DNA from: Flavobacteriaceae bacterium
GTDB taxonomy: Bacteria; Bacteroidota; Bacteroidia; Flavobacteriales; Flavobacteriaceae
Direction of reading: 5' to 3'
Length of the DNA stretch: 64,000 nucleotides
Assembly: GCA_947446865.1 (NCBI GenBank)
Contig: CANFHX010000012.1
Coordinates: 1-64,000, forward strand
Shown here: positions 1 through 10,600 of the stretch, one piece after another
Layout: each line of letters begins with the position of its first letter
Numbering within the stretch: the first letter of the stretch is position 1
Notes under the pieces: model-generated
Told to the model about the DNA's origin: nothing
What the model saw: only the letters and a program-made list of their open reading frames with translations
Database searches by the model: none
Position numbers and translations under genes: made by a program

Positions 1-3000
1 AGGTGTTGGTAATTCGAATACCTAAGGTTTGCGCACAAGGGATAACATTAGGATAGGCTGACGTGTTAACTATAGCATTGGTGTCGCTTATGGCTTCTGC
101 CAATGATGGGTAGAAAGTCACTTGCATGCCTGTTTGTCCTAATAAAATAGACGTTATTTTTGTAGTTAAATCGAAGGTTTCGATGCACACTGGTGCCAAG
201 TTTTCGCATAGTTCGTACTGTGGATAGAACGCTAAAGTTGTTGGTAGTGGATCTACTACTAAAGATTCGGTGATAATATCATAACAGCCGGTGGCGTTGT
301 TTTGTACTCGAATCCACACGGTAGTGGTTGCAGTTACAAAAGCAGATGCCGGACTAATAAATGGGGTTCCTGCTTGGGCATTTGCCAAAGAAGTAAAATA
401 GGTAACCGTATAATCCGTTGCTAGTAAAGTCGTTCCTAATACTTGTGGAGTAACCACTGCTGTTAGATTAAAAGTTTGAATACCATCGGTATTATCATCA
501 CAAAGATGGTACGCAACCGGAAGGTTAGCTACTGGTTTTGGATTTACTATCAGTTGGAAAGAAGTAGCTGAGGAACATGCTGGTGCTGCCGGATTGAATA
601 CTCTAACATAAATCGTTTGCGGATTAGTGATATTACAATACGGTGTGTTTTTTGGTATTGGATTGGCTCCCGTTTGGGCATCCGTTGGTGTTAAGTGGTA
701 CGTGATGGTAATGCCCGCTTGGGTAGAAACCTCGGTGTCTTTGGTGTTTAAAACAAACAAGCAGGAAACTCCGTCGTTGTTGTCATCACATTCTTGGTAA
801 GAGGTTGGTATGTTGATTGTTGGGGCCGTAATTAAAGACACGGTACCCGAAGCACTAGCTCCAACACATCCGGTAACGGTATTGGTAACAACTACACTAT
901 AAACTCCAGCAACTCCTGTGGTGAAAGAAGGTACATTTCCAGGATTTGTTGCTGTTGCAGGGACACTCCAAACATACAAGTACACTCCTGCTGTTGCAGC
1001 TGTAGCTGTAACCGTTGCTAGAGTTCCTTGACAAACCGTTGGGCTATTTACCGTGATTGCTGGTAAAGGATTTACTACCAATTTAAACGAGCCTACCGAA
1101 GTACATCCTGTTACTGTATTTTGTATGTTGAACCAAATAATTTGAAGATTCGCAACTACATTGGTATATAAACTTGGCAAAGCACTAGTTAGAGTAGTAG
1201 CATCCGCTTGGTTTAAATAATAGGTAACCACCATAGATGATTGACCGTTTATAATCTCCGTACTCTTAGTGGATAAATCAAATTCTTCAAATCCATCAGG
1301 CGAATTATTCACATCACACAATTGGTAATTACTTACCGTAAGATTTAAAAGAGGTTTTGGATTTACTATTAATTGGAATGATTCCGTCGACACACAACCT
1401 GGGGCTGCTGGATCATAAACTCTTGGATAAATCGTTTGTGGATTGGAAATATTACAATACGGACTGTTTTTTGGTATCGGATTAGCTCCAGATGCAGCAT
1501 CCGTTGGTGTTAAATGGTAAGTGATTGTAAGACCTGTGGCAGCAGTTAACTCGGTGTCTTTAGTGCTTAAAATAAACAAACACGATACGCCGTCTGTATT
1601 GTCATCGCATACTTGGTAAGAAGTTGGAGCGGTGATGGTTGGGGCGGTGAGAAAATCCACTGTACCCGAAGCACTTGTACTAAAACATCCTGTAACAGTA
1701 TTGGTAATTACTACACTATAAACTCCTAAAATGCTGGTAGAGAAAGAGGCTACAGAGCCAGGATTAGTTCCTGACGGAACCGTCCAGGCATACGAAAACG
1801 TTCCTGTGCTTCCAGGTGAAGCAATAACTGTTGCTGGAGAACCTTGACAAACCGCTGGATTATTAACCGTAACAGTTGGATTGGAATTAACGTTTACAGT
1901 TCCCGAAGCACTCGAGCTAAGGCATCCGGTACTAGTATTGGTGATAATCACACTATAGATTCCTGTACTACTAGTAGAAAAAGAAGGTACAGACCCAGGA
2001 TTAATTCCTGATGGAATGGTCCATGCATAAGAATACGTTCCAACACTTCCTGGCGTTGCTATAACGGTTGCCGGAGTTCCTTGGCAAACCGATGGACTAT
2101 TAACTGTAACGGTTGGATTGGGATTTATAGTTACCGTACCTGAAGCACTTAAACTAACACATCCGGTAACGGTATTGGTGATTATTACGCTATAAATTCC
2201 TGCAATAGTTGTAGGAAAAGAAGGCACATCTCCTGGATTAGTTCCTGATGGAACGGTCCAAGCATAAGAGTACGTTCCTGAAATTCCAGGCAAGGCTGTA
2301 ACAGTTGCAGAAGTTCCTTGGCAAACTGATGGGCTATTAACTGTGACAGTTGGATTGGAATTAATAGTTACAGTTCCCGAAGCACTTGCGCTAACACATC
2401 CGGTAACGGTATTGGTAATAATTACATTATAAACTCCTGCTATACTGGTGGTAAAAGAAGGCACATCCCCTGGATTAGTGCCCGAAGGAACTATCCAAAC
2501 AGAGGAATAGGCTCCTGCAGCTCCTGGAGTTGCAGTTAGGGTTGCCGGAGTTCCTTGACAAACCGTTGGGCTGTTAATAGTGGCCGTTGGATTGGGGTTG
2601 ATGGTGACATTCAATGTTTGCTGACTAGAACATGGAAATAATGTAGAATTTGGGGTAAATATATATTGAAATGTTCCACTAACCGTATTGTTTATGGTAG
2701 TTGGAGACCAAGTTCCCGAAATTCCGTTAGGAGATGTTGTTGCTAAAATTGGAGCGGTTGCATTTACACAAATTGGTGAAATGGCAGCGAAATCTGGAGG
2801 GGTGATAGTAGTACAAGCGGTATTACATGTTACACTTTCTGAACCCACACAAGTAATTCCATTGGGAGTTAAATTAAAAGTAACCGATTGACCTAGAGTT
2901 AATCCGGTAACAATATAATGGTTTGGAGTTGTCCAAGTACCATTTATTGGAAGACCACCATTTATCGAATAGGAAAATGAATAATTGGTTTGTCCTACAT

Positions 3001-4255
3001 TATCAAATTGAAAATACAAAGAAGTTTGAGTAGAATTTGCAGCATCACAATGCAAATTTAAAGGAGGACCAGTATTAGCAATGGTAACTACAATTGGAGT
3101 TCTAACACTTTCACAACCTGCAATTGTTTGACTTACATAATATGTTGTAGTTCCTAAAGTTGTGGTAGAAGGAGTTGGAACTATCGTAGAAGCAGTACCT
3201 CCTGTAGCATTAGTTCCGTACCAATTTAAAACCCCACCCCCTGAAGCAATAGCAGACAAAGACAAGGCTGTAACATTTTGACAATAACTAACGGGGCTGG
3301 TTACTGTTGGAGCACTGATAGATGTTAAATTAATAACAACTGTTGCAAATTTAACAACGTTACAACTATTTGTAATGGATAAGGTAAGGGTAATAGTATT
3401 TCCAATAGTATTTGGATCAATAGTAAAGTTAGTACTTAAATTTGTTGGTGTAGAAAAAGTTCCGCTAGGTGCTGACCATAAAACGGTTTGTTGTCCTTGT
3501 GCAGTTCCGGAAAGACTAATTGTACTGCCTTTACATGCTGTTTGAGAAACTCCAGCATTAACTAAAAATGGAGGTATTGGTGCAATACACCCATTATTAA
3601 TATAAGTTGGAATACCTGTTGAAGAAAAATTAACCGTTGCACCATCATTATCTGTAATTATCCCTCCATAAGTTCCATTTATATTTACTAAAAGACTTCT
3701 TTCATAGGAAACTGTTTCGGTACAAGAAGCACCAAAAGACATGGTTAGCGTTCGGGTTCCAGGCACAAGATTATAATTGGCAAAATTTCCCCCTGTTTGA
3801 CTAGGGTTATTTTGAAAAAGCATATAAACTGTTCCTGTTAAGGTTGCAAAAGAGTTGGAAGCAGTACTAAAATTTTGACTTGTAATTAAAATGACTTCTG
3901 CATTAGCAGGTAAAATCCCATTAATTGGTTCTAATATAACCCCACAACTTCCTGCTGAAGCTATGTTGGCATTTAAAGTAGCAACTTTTGCGGCAGTTAC
4001 TGAATTTTGAATGAGTCCCAACCATGAATTGGTGGTGTTAGGCCATGTTACAACTAATGGTGTAGTTGTCATATTAATAGCCGTAGATCCAACTTTAAAA
4101 CGAACCATTTCATTAAATCCCTCATCATTTGAAGGATTATTAGGAGAGCAAGCATCTACTAAAATACTTTCTACATAAAAACATTGTGAAAATGATTTTT
4201 GAGAATGGATTAAAATAAAAAACAAAAAAACAAAAAAATATTTAGGAGTACGCAT
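1..4255 (-). CDS. Large secreted PKD-like repeat protein, C-terminus beyond window edge (partial)
   Basis: The reading frame stays open from an ATG at 4255 to the window edge, about 1418 codons. The N-terminus (MRTPKYFFVFLFFILIHSQK) is a signal peptide. The following ~190 residues, including a VDACSPNNPSNDEGFNEMVRF segment, resemble the lamin-tail-like head of flavobacterial surface proteins. The rest is a string of PKD/Ig-like modules of about 80 residues, recognisable by recurring VCQGTPATV, SYAWTVPSG and VIITNTVTGC motifs. Further left come modules with a YQVCDDNTDGV motif. In this family the missing end usually carries a T9SS type B (gliding-motility-associated) sorting domain, but that cannot be seen here. 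Function is unknown; a cell-surface adhesin or matrix protein is the reasonable guess. A possible -7 promoter element lies at 4287-4294, with no clear -33 partner. Confidence 0.85.
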   Translation of the reverse strand, partial: MRTPKYFFVFLFFILIHSQKSFSQCFYVESILVDACSPNNPSNDEGFNEMVRFKVGSTAINMTTTPLVVTWPNTTNSWLGLIQNSVTAAKVATLNANIASAGSCGVILEPINGILPANAEVILITSQNFSTASNSFATLTGTVYMLFQNNPSQTGGNFANYNLVPGTRTLTMSFGASCTETVSYERSLLVNINGTYGGIITDNDGATVNFSSTGIPTYINNGCIAPIPPFLVNAGVSQTACKGSTISLSGTAQGQQTVLWSAPSGTFSTPTNLSTNFTIDPNTIGNTITLTLSITNSCNVVKFATVVINLTSISAPTVTSPVSYCQNVTALSLSAIASGGGVLNWYGTNATGGTASTIVPTPSTTTLGTTTYYVSQTIAGCESVRTPIVVTIANTGPPLNLHCDAANSTQTSLYFQFDNVGQTNYSFSYSINGGLPINGTWTTPNHYIVTGLTLGQSVTFNLTPNGITCVGSESVTCNTACTTITPPDFAAISPICVNATAPILATTSPNGISGTWSPTTINNTVSGTFQYIFTPNSTLFPCSSQQTLNVTINPNPTATINSPTVCQGTPATLTATPGAAGAYSSVWIVPSGTNPGDVPSFTTSIAGVYNVIITNTVTGCVSASASGTVTINSNPTVTVNSPSVCQGTSATVTALPGISGTYSYAWTVPSGTNPGDVPSFPTTIAGIYSVIITNTVTGCVSLSASGTVTINPNPTVTVNSPSVCQGTPATVIATPGSVGTYSYAWTIPSGINPGSVPSFSTSSTGIYSVIITNTSTGCLSSSASGTVNVNSNPTVTVNNPAVCQGSPATVIASPGSTGTFSYAWTVPSGTNPGSVASFSTSILGVYSVVITNTVTGCFSTSASGTVDFLTAPTITAPTSYQVCDDNTDGVSCLFILSTKDTELTAATGLTITYHLTPTDAASGANPIPKNSPYCNISNPQTIYPRVYDPAAPGCVSTESFQLIVNPKPLLNLTVSNYQLCDVNNSPDGFEEFDLSTKSTEIINGQSSMVVTYYLNQADATTLTSALPSLYTNVVANLQIIWFNIQNTVTGCTSVGSFKLVVNPLPAITVNSPTVCQGTLATVTATAATAGVYLYVWSVPATATNPGNVPSFTTGVAGVYSVVVTNTVTGCVGASASGTVSLITAPTINIPTSYQECDDNNDGVSCLFVLNTKDTEVSTQAGITITYHLTPTDAQTGANPIPKNTPYCNITNPQTIYVRVFNPAAPACSSATSFQLIVNPKPVANLPVAYHLCDDNTDGIQTFNLTAVVTPQVLGTTLLATDYTVTYFTSLANAQAGTPFISPASAFVTATTTVWIRVQNNATGCYDIITESLVVDPLPTTLAFYPQYELCENLAPVCIETFDLTTKITSILLGQTGMQVTFYPSLAEAISDTNAIVNTSAYPNVIPCAQTLGIRITNT
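545..1900 (-). repeat. Direct duplication of a ~0.82-kb two-domain coding module
   Basis: Two stretches, roughly 545-1085 and 1365-1900, are similar along their length and offset by about 819 bp, a multiple of three. Both encode the CDDNxDGVSCLF, TKDTE and ITYHLTPTDA motifs followed by a PKD-like unit. The offset shifts by 3 bp along the repeat, so there is an in-frame indel. This is an internal two-domain duplication within the partial surface-protein gene. Confidence 0.6.
1640..2610 (-). repeat. Four tandem ~240-bp PKD-like coding repeats
   Basis: Inside the large partial gene the CQGxxATV motif (plus-strand CTTGaCAAAC or CTTGgCAAAC) recurs near 1843, 2085, 2315 and 2556, a period of about 240 bp (80 codons). 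The units differ by scattered substitutions, so the duplication is not very recent. One more copy of the motif sits near 1027. Confidence 0.75.
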
Positions 4256-4444
4256 TAATATTATTTTTATATAAAATATAGTGCTACAAAAATAGTAGAT
4301 TTAATTTAGAGTATGCTTAAATGTAAATTAAATTACAGTAATTATCCCGTTAAATATACACTTTTATTCCAATTAGGCTCTAGAAATCAATTTCAAGTAA
4401 ACTATTTCAACATCCTATTTTGAGCATTGATTGTATATAATTTT

Positions 4445-4528
4445 GCTCCAACTACAAATGTGGATGCTTCAATTACAAGTGTGGACGCTCCAACTACAAA
4501 TGTGGAAGCTTGAATTACAAATGTGGAT
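4445..4528. repeat. Four-unit 21-bp tandem repeat (VNTR-like)
   Basis: The units start at 4445, 4466, 4487 and 4508, each 21 bp long, followed by a partial unit (TACAAATCC). The consensus begins GCTCCAACTACAAATGTGGA. Units 1 and 3 are nearly identical, and units 2 and 4 share an AATTACAA variant, so the array looks like a duplicated dimer. The period is a multiple of three, but no start-to-stop frame with a convincing protein covers it. Confidence 0.85.
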
Positions 4529-4542
4529 TACAAATCCAATAA

Positions 4543-4572
4543 AAAGCCTCCTCAATTTCTTGAGGAGGCTTT
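4543..4572 (-). terminator. Rho-independent terminator of the MBG-repeat protein gene
   Basis: A perfect 13-bp stem (AAAGCCTCCTCAA paired with TTGAGGAGGCTTT) closes a 4-base loop. On the minus strand a T-rich tract follows. It sits about 105 bp after the stop codon at 4677. Confidence 0.85.
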
Positions 4573-4676
4573 AGAATGTAAAGTAAACAGCATCAAAAAC
4601 ATAATTATAAAACCAGAAAGCAGAATCTTACTCTTGATTTTTGATTTCTATTATTAATGTTATTTATATAGACTAA

Positions 4677-7600
4677 TTAAAATGGATTCATTGAATAAAT
4701 AAAGTTATTTGAATTGGTTTCCCAAATGGAATAATCTAAATTATCCACATTACCATCTCCATTTAAATCTGTTGGATAATAACCCGACATAAAGTTGTTT
4801 ACATCTTCCTCCCAAACAGAATAATCTAAGTTATCAATATTGGTATCTTGATTAATATCTCCAGAGTAGATTGCATATACACCCGCTGCAACTTGTACCA
4901 TATTAGAACCAAAAGCTTTAGAAGCTGCATTAGTAAAATCATAATATAAAGGAGTAAGACCAACAGTTTGTGGTAATGCGCTCCAAGTTTCAACAGCATT
5001 TTTGTATTTAACAACTAAGTAGTAAGATCCTGCAGTTAAAGAAGGGAAGGTAGCAACAGCTGATCCGTTAGTTTTTAATGCAGCAGTTGTGGTATCTACT
5101 AAAGTCCCATTTGTAATAGTTCTTAATTCTACTGTAACATCATCCACATCTGTATTAGTAGCACCCGCAAAAATTTGATTGAATTTAGCTGGAACCATAG
5201 AATGGGTAGCTACATTATAATAACCCTCAATGTTAAATTTCAAATTAACCGTATTAGGAGGCACTACAGATGTTGTACCATAAACCGTAACATCGTCCAC
5301 TCTAAAAGCACCAGTTGCAGAGGCAGTAGTTAATGTATTATCTGCACGTTGTGTTCCATAAGGGTAAATACGGAATGTAACGGTATCTGACATTAAAGTT
5401 GAAAAATCAGCAAAATCCCATGTTGCAACAGATCCTGTTGTTGGTGAATTTGGAGCTGCTCCCCAAGAGGTAAAAGTAACAAAACCATCTGTACTATATC
5501 GAACTTCTAATTTGTTAGGAGCTGTACCACTTGCTTGACGGAAGAAAGACATTGATCGCAAATTCAATTGATGTCCTACAGTAGCCGAAACAGAAAACTC
5601 GATATAAGATGCTGAATTTATACTAGAAGTATTATTTAATGTAGTGGAATTAAAAACATTAGCAGCACTAGTACAAGCAATAGTGCTTCTTGTTAGTGGT
5701 GTACCTGTAGAATTAGTAACCATTGTAGGTACATTACCATTTGTAGGACATGCTGATACACCTGTAAAAGTATTCAAATAGATAAGTGGATCCGTAATAT
5801 TAGCTATTAAACCAGTAGGTTGAACAAAGGTGTAGTTACCTGCATCTGCTCCTGTTAAAGTTGCAGTAGATGTTACCGCTATTCCTTGTGCTACATCAAC
5901 AGTAGCAAAAGTACCTGTACCATTAAAAGCAACAGTGTTTCCTGATACAACTCCAACTAAATTAGCTGTTATTGTAGCAACGTTAGTTCCATCATAAACT
6001 TTATTTTGAGCTAAAACTCCAGAAAGAGTTAATGCTAATGGAGTAATATCGGCAGTTAAACCTGTTGGTTGCGCAACTGAATATTTAGCTGCATCCGCTC
6101 CACTTAAGGTCATTGTACCTGTAACTGATTTACCAATTCCAATGTTTTTATCACTAAATGTACCAGTTCCAGATGCTGTTACAACATCCAAACCATAAAT
6201 ACCATTTAAAGAATAACCTATAATTGTAGCGGCTGTAGTTCCGTTATATACTTTAGATGAAGCCGTTGCTCCCGTTACCGTAAGTACTTTCGCAGTAATA
6301 GAATAAATTAAATAAGCATTAGATGTTCCTCCAATATTTGTTGCGGAAATTGTTACGGTATAAGTTCCAGGAGTTGCAGTTGGAGTACCGCTAATTTCTC
6401 CTGTTGTAGTATCAACTGTTAACCCAGAAGGTAAACCTGTTGCATTGTAAGTTGTTACTGGATAAGAAGCATCCGATGTAGCAGTAATTGCATAAGTCAA
6501 TGCAGTTATTCCATATACCGATGTAAATGTTAATGCACTTGTAATTACTGGTGAAGCAACAGAGCTTATTGTTCCTGTTAAACTTGGTTGAACTAATGTA
6601 TAGTTTCCTGAAGCAGATCCTGAAATTGTATATCCAGAAATAATTACAGGAATGTTGGTTCCAGCAGTATCTTGTGTGAAATTAGCTATTGGTGTTCCTC
6701 CTAAAGTAACATTTGCAGTATCTGAAGTTAAAACTCCATTTAAAACTGGCGTTCCAGATAAAGTAGCTGTAAAATCACCAATAGTCTGAATTTTATTATT
6801 AACTAATATTCCAGAAATCGAAACTGTTTTTGGAGTAACCGTACTATAAGCAGTAGCTACATTTACTGATGCTGCACCAGTACTAGAACAAACTATATCT
6901 CCACTATAAGGTGAATTTAAAACTGTTGCAGTTGCAGCAAGTCTTAAATAAATTGTTGTAGAAGCTACACTTCCAGAAATTTGAGTTACTGTTAAAGAAG
7001 TAGCAAAACCAGAAGTAGCATTTGTTGATACTTCAAATCCTGATGGAGCAGTTATTGTAATAGAATTTGTTAAATAACTACCATTCAAACTAAATGAAGT
7101 AGTTGTTGTAGAAGCAGAACCATATACTGTAGTTAAAGCGGTTAAAGTTCCAGTAGCATTTATTGCTGGTGTTGGACATGTAGGTAGTACTGTAAACGAC
7201 CAATCGGAAGGCGCTGTAGTAGTTGCTCCTGTTGTGTTCCAATTGGAAGTAGCTGTTTTGCCAATTTCAGTTAACAAAATAGATTTACAAGAATTATAAA
7301 TATTTCCTGTTGTGCTATATCTTGTTGCTGCTGCTGTAGGAGCAATAGAGCTATATCCTAAAGTTAAGCCATTTGGAACCGCACTCGGGCTTGTACCTAT
7401 TTTAGCAAAATAAATAAATTGAGTTGGAGTAGTAGCGGTAATAGAAGGAGCTGTATAAATGTAAATCTCATCATTAGACGCTCCAAAACCAGAACCAGAT
7501 GTTGTTGACCAGTCGTAAGTAGTTGTTGAAACCGCTGTTGCTCCCCATGGTAAAGTAATAACAGTTCCAGCTGGAATTGTTTGTCCAAATTTAACTGTAA

Positions 7601-10600
7601 AAGACGCTTCTCCTTCCGCTAAATCGGTAAAAGTTGTTCCACCTGCAGTTGCCACTTCGTTATCATTAATAAAGAATTGCGTTCCAGATATTAAATCTTT
7701 TAAAACTAATATAGTAAAATTATCTGGAGTCCCACCAGTATTATAACCGATTACTGCAATATCTCCAGCAGTAAGAACTGTTGGAACAACTAAAATATTT
7801 GCAGATAAACCACTTGGTTGTGTTAAAGTATAATTATTTGCATCAGCACCACCTAAAACTAAACTTGGAGTTACATTGATATTGGTTGCAATTGCAGTAG
7901 AAGCAAATGTTCCACCTCCTGTAACCGTTACAACATCTGGAGCAATAACTCCAATTGTAGCAGACACTGTAATTGTAGCAGCATCGGTACCATCGTAAAC
8001 TTTATTATTTGCAGCAGCAGTAACTGTTACTGGTTTTTGTGTAATGTTACCTGTAATGGTTGATGGAGTTATTACCGAATAATTTGCTGCATTAGCGCCT
8101 CCTAATGTTAAACTAGTAACAGTAACCGACTTATTGTTTCCTGCAGTTACAGTATCGAAAGTTCCTGCGATTGTTGCAGTAACCTCATCCGTACCAATAA
8201 CACCAATAATAGAACCTAAAGTAAGAGTTGCAGAATTGGTTCTATCGTAAACTTTATCGGAAACCGAAGCAGTAAATGATAACGCTTTTGGAGTAATATT
8301 AGCAACTAATCCTGTTGGATTTTCTAAAATATAATTGGATGCTTTAGTTCCTGTTAAAGTAGCATTTGAAGTAACTGCAATATTAGAAGCAACATTGAAA
8401 GAATCAAAAGTACCTACTCCGTTAAAAGTTACGTCATCCGAATTGATAACACCTACTAAAGTTCCATTAATTGTAGCAGTAGTAGTTCCATCATACGCTT
8501 TGTTATTTGCAAGGGCACCACTAACAGTTAAAGTAATTGGAGAAATAGTATATACCAAAGTAGCATATCCTGTTCCACCAACACCATTAGCTCCAAGAGT
8601 TACATTAAATGTTCCAGCAGTTGTTGGAGCACCTGTAATTTCACCTGTTGCAGTGTTAATACTTAAACCATCTGGTAAACCGGAAGCAGAATAAGAAGTT
8701 GCGCTAATATCGGTAGTTATGGAATATGAAGTTGAAGCAACTCCATAATTTGCAGAAGCAACTAAAGCACTAGTAATAGATGGTGATCCAGGACTAGTAA
8801 TATTAGCTGTTAAAATATTTGTTGGTTGTACTAATTGATAATTATAAATATCTCCATCGATCATCCAAGTTGGAGTAACCACTATGTTACTTCCTATAGC
8901 AGAAGTAGCAAAAGTACCATAACTTCCATTCAAGGTAACCACCTCTGCTGTAGAGGTAACCACCCCAACTAAAGTTCCAGAAATGGTTGCAGCAGTAGTT
9001 CCGTCATATACTTTATTAGAAGCAATTGGGTTTAAAATTGTTAATTGCTTTGGTGTAATGTTAGCAGTTAAACTAGCTGTATTTGGTTGTACCAATGCAT
9101 AATTAGCAACGTCTGTACCATTTAAGGCAAATGTTGCTGATACTCCAAAGTTACCAATATAAGGACCAGCAGTGAATACCGCACTACTAACTAAAGTTAC
9201 ATTATCTGGAGTAACAACTCCATTTATCGTTGCAGATACAGTTGTTGGATAATCTCCGTCATAAACTTTATCGTGCGCTACAATAGCACTAAGAGTTACC
9301 TCTTTTGCAGTAATATCTGCAGAAGTAGTTGGCTGTAAAACTGTATAATTAGTAGAAGGAGCAGTATAACCTGAAATAGTTATGGTTTTTCCTGTACCTA
9401 CGTTTTTAGTATTAAAAATAGCAAGAGGAGTTCCTGTTACTGTAGCGAATGTATCCCCATTTACTAAACCAGAATAAGTTGGTGTACCACTTAAAGTAGC
9501 AGCTGTAGTCCCATCGTATATTTTAGAATCCGCTGTTATACCTGTGATAGTTATTGCCAAAGGAGAAACAGTATTTCCAGTTGTTGTAGTTGTAATATTC
9601 ACTGATGCAGCACCAGTAGAACTTAAAACTATAGAATTAGAATTATAAACTCCAGAAACTATTGCAGTTGCAGCTAAACGAATACTTAAAGTACCCGAAG
9701 CAACTCCGGCTGTTTGTGCAAATGTTGCAGTTGATCCCCATGAAGTACCATTGTAAGAAACTTCAAAACCAGCAGGTGCCGTTGCGATCATATCTGTAGA
9801 AAGACTTAATGCTGAAACAGAAACCGTTTGTGCTGCAGAGGCAGTTCCATAAGTGGAAGTAAATGCAGTTAAAGAACCTGTTACAGCAACAGTGGGTGGA
9901 CAAATTGCCGATACTGTGTAAGCAGGAAATGTTGCTATAGCCGCAGTAGTTCCTTTCCATTTTGCAGGAGTAACAATATTTGACAAAATAGTTGCAGGCG
10001 AACCACATAATGTAACAGCAGTACTTGCAAGACCATTACCAGAATAATAACCATTAGCATTAGTAGCAGTTCCTAAATTTAAAAAGGCAGTTGCAGGTAA
10101 GATGGAAGTGTTAGGTTGAACTGTATTTGATGCACCAGAAGTAGAGCTTAATACAATACCATAATTTACACCGAATAATAATGTAATTCCACTTTGGCTA
10201 ACCCAGTTAGCAGTATTACCTTGAAAAATAAACAATTGATCACCGTTATTATTAAAAGAGAAACTTGAAGAAGTACTAAAACTCCAGCCTGTTCCAGTAA
10301 TTGCCATTCCACTTGTCCAATTTAACACAGTACCATAAGGCAACGCTGTTGGTGCCGTAAATGTTAAGAACCCTTCACCTGTTCTTCCTGTAGTATCCGA
10401 TCCGGTAAAACCATTATCTGTAAAATTTATTACAGTTCCTGTATTAATTGCTTTTAGCAAAACAATAGAAAAAGTATCTGGATTTGCTGTATTTACAGCA
10501 ACAACCGCAACATCTCCGGCAGCTAATACACTTGGTAATGCAGCCACCGTTAGTAATTGGGTAAGAGGTGTAGCAGCATTATAGTTGGAGTTACCAACTT

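Larger units (their letters stand above)
4256..4676. other. Intergenic spacer with tandem repeat and terminator
   Basis: This 421-bp spacer lies between two minus-strand genes. It holds a possible -7 element (4287-4294) for the left gene, a four-unit 21-bp tandem repeat (4445-4528) and a terminator hairpin (4543-4572). Nothing else was recognised. Confidence 0.7.

Noticed and set aside
4445..4528. Tandem repeat considered as a CRISPR array
   Set aside because: The units are contiguous with no unique spacers, and no cas genes are in the window.
4458..4574. 38-codon plus-strand frame through the 21-bp repeats (heptad-like LQLQMW pattern)
   Set aside because: It runs into the terminator stem and its regularity comes from the DNA repeat. 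No promoter or homologue is evident.
8335..8694. 119-codon plus-strand open frame, plus similar frames at 10837-11088 and 34771-35226
   Set aside because: They lie antisense inside well-supported large genes and have compositions (Val/Pro/Ala-rich) expected from the reverse complement of repeat-protein or sulfatase coding sequence.
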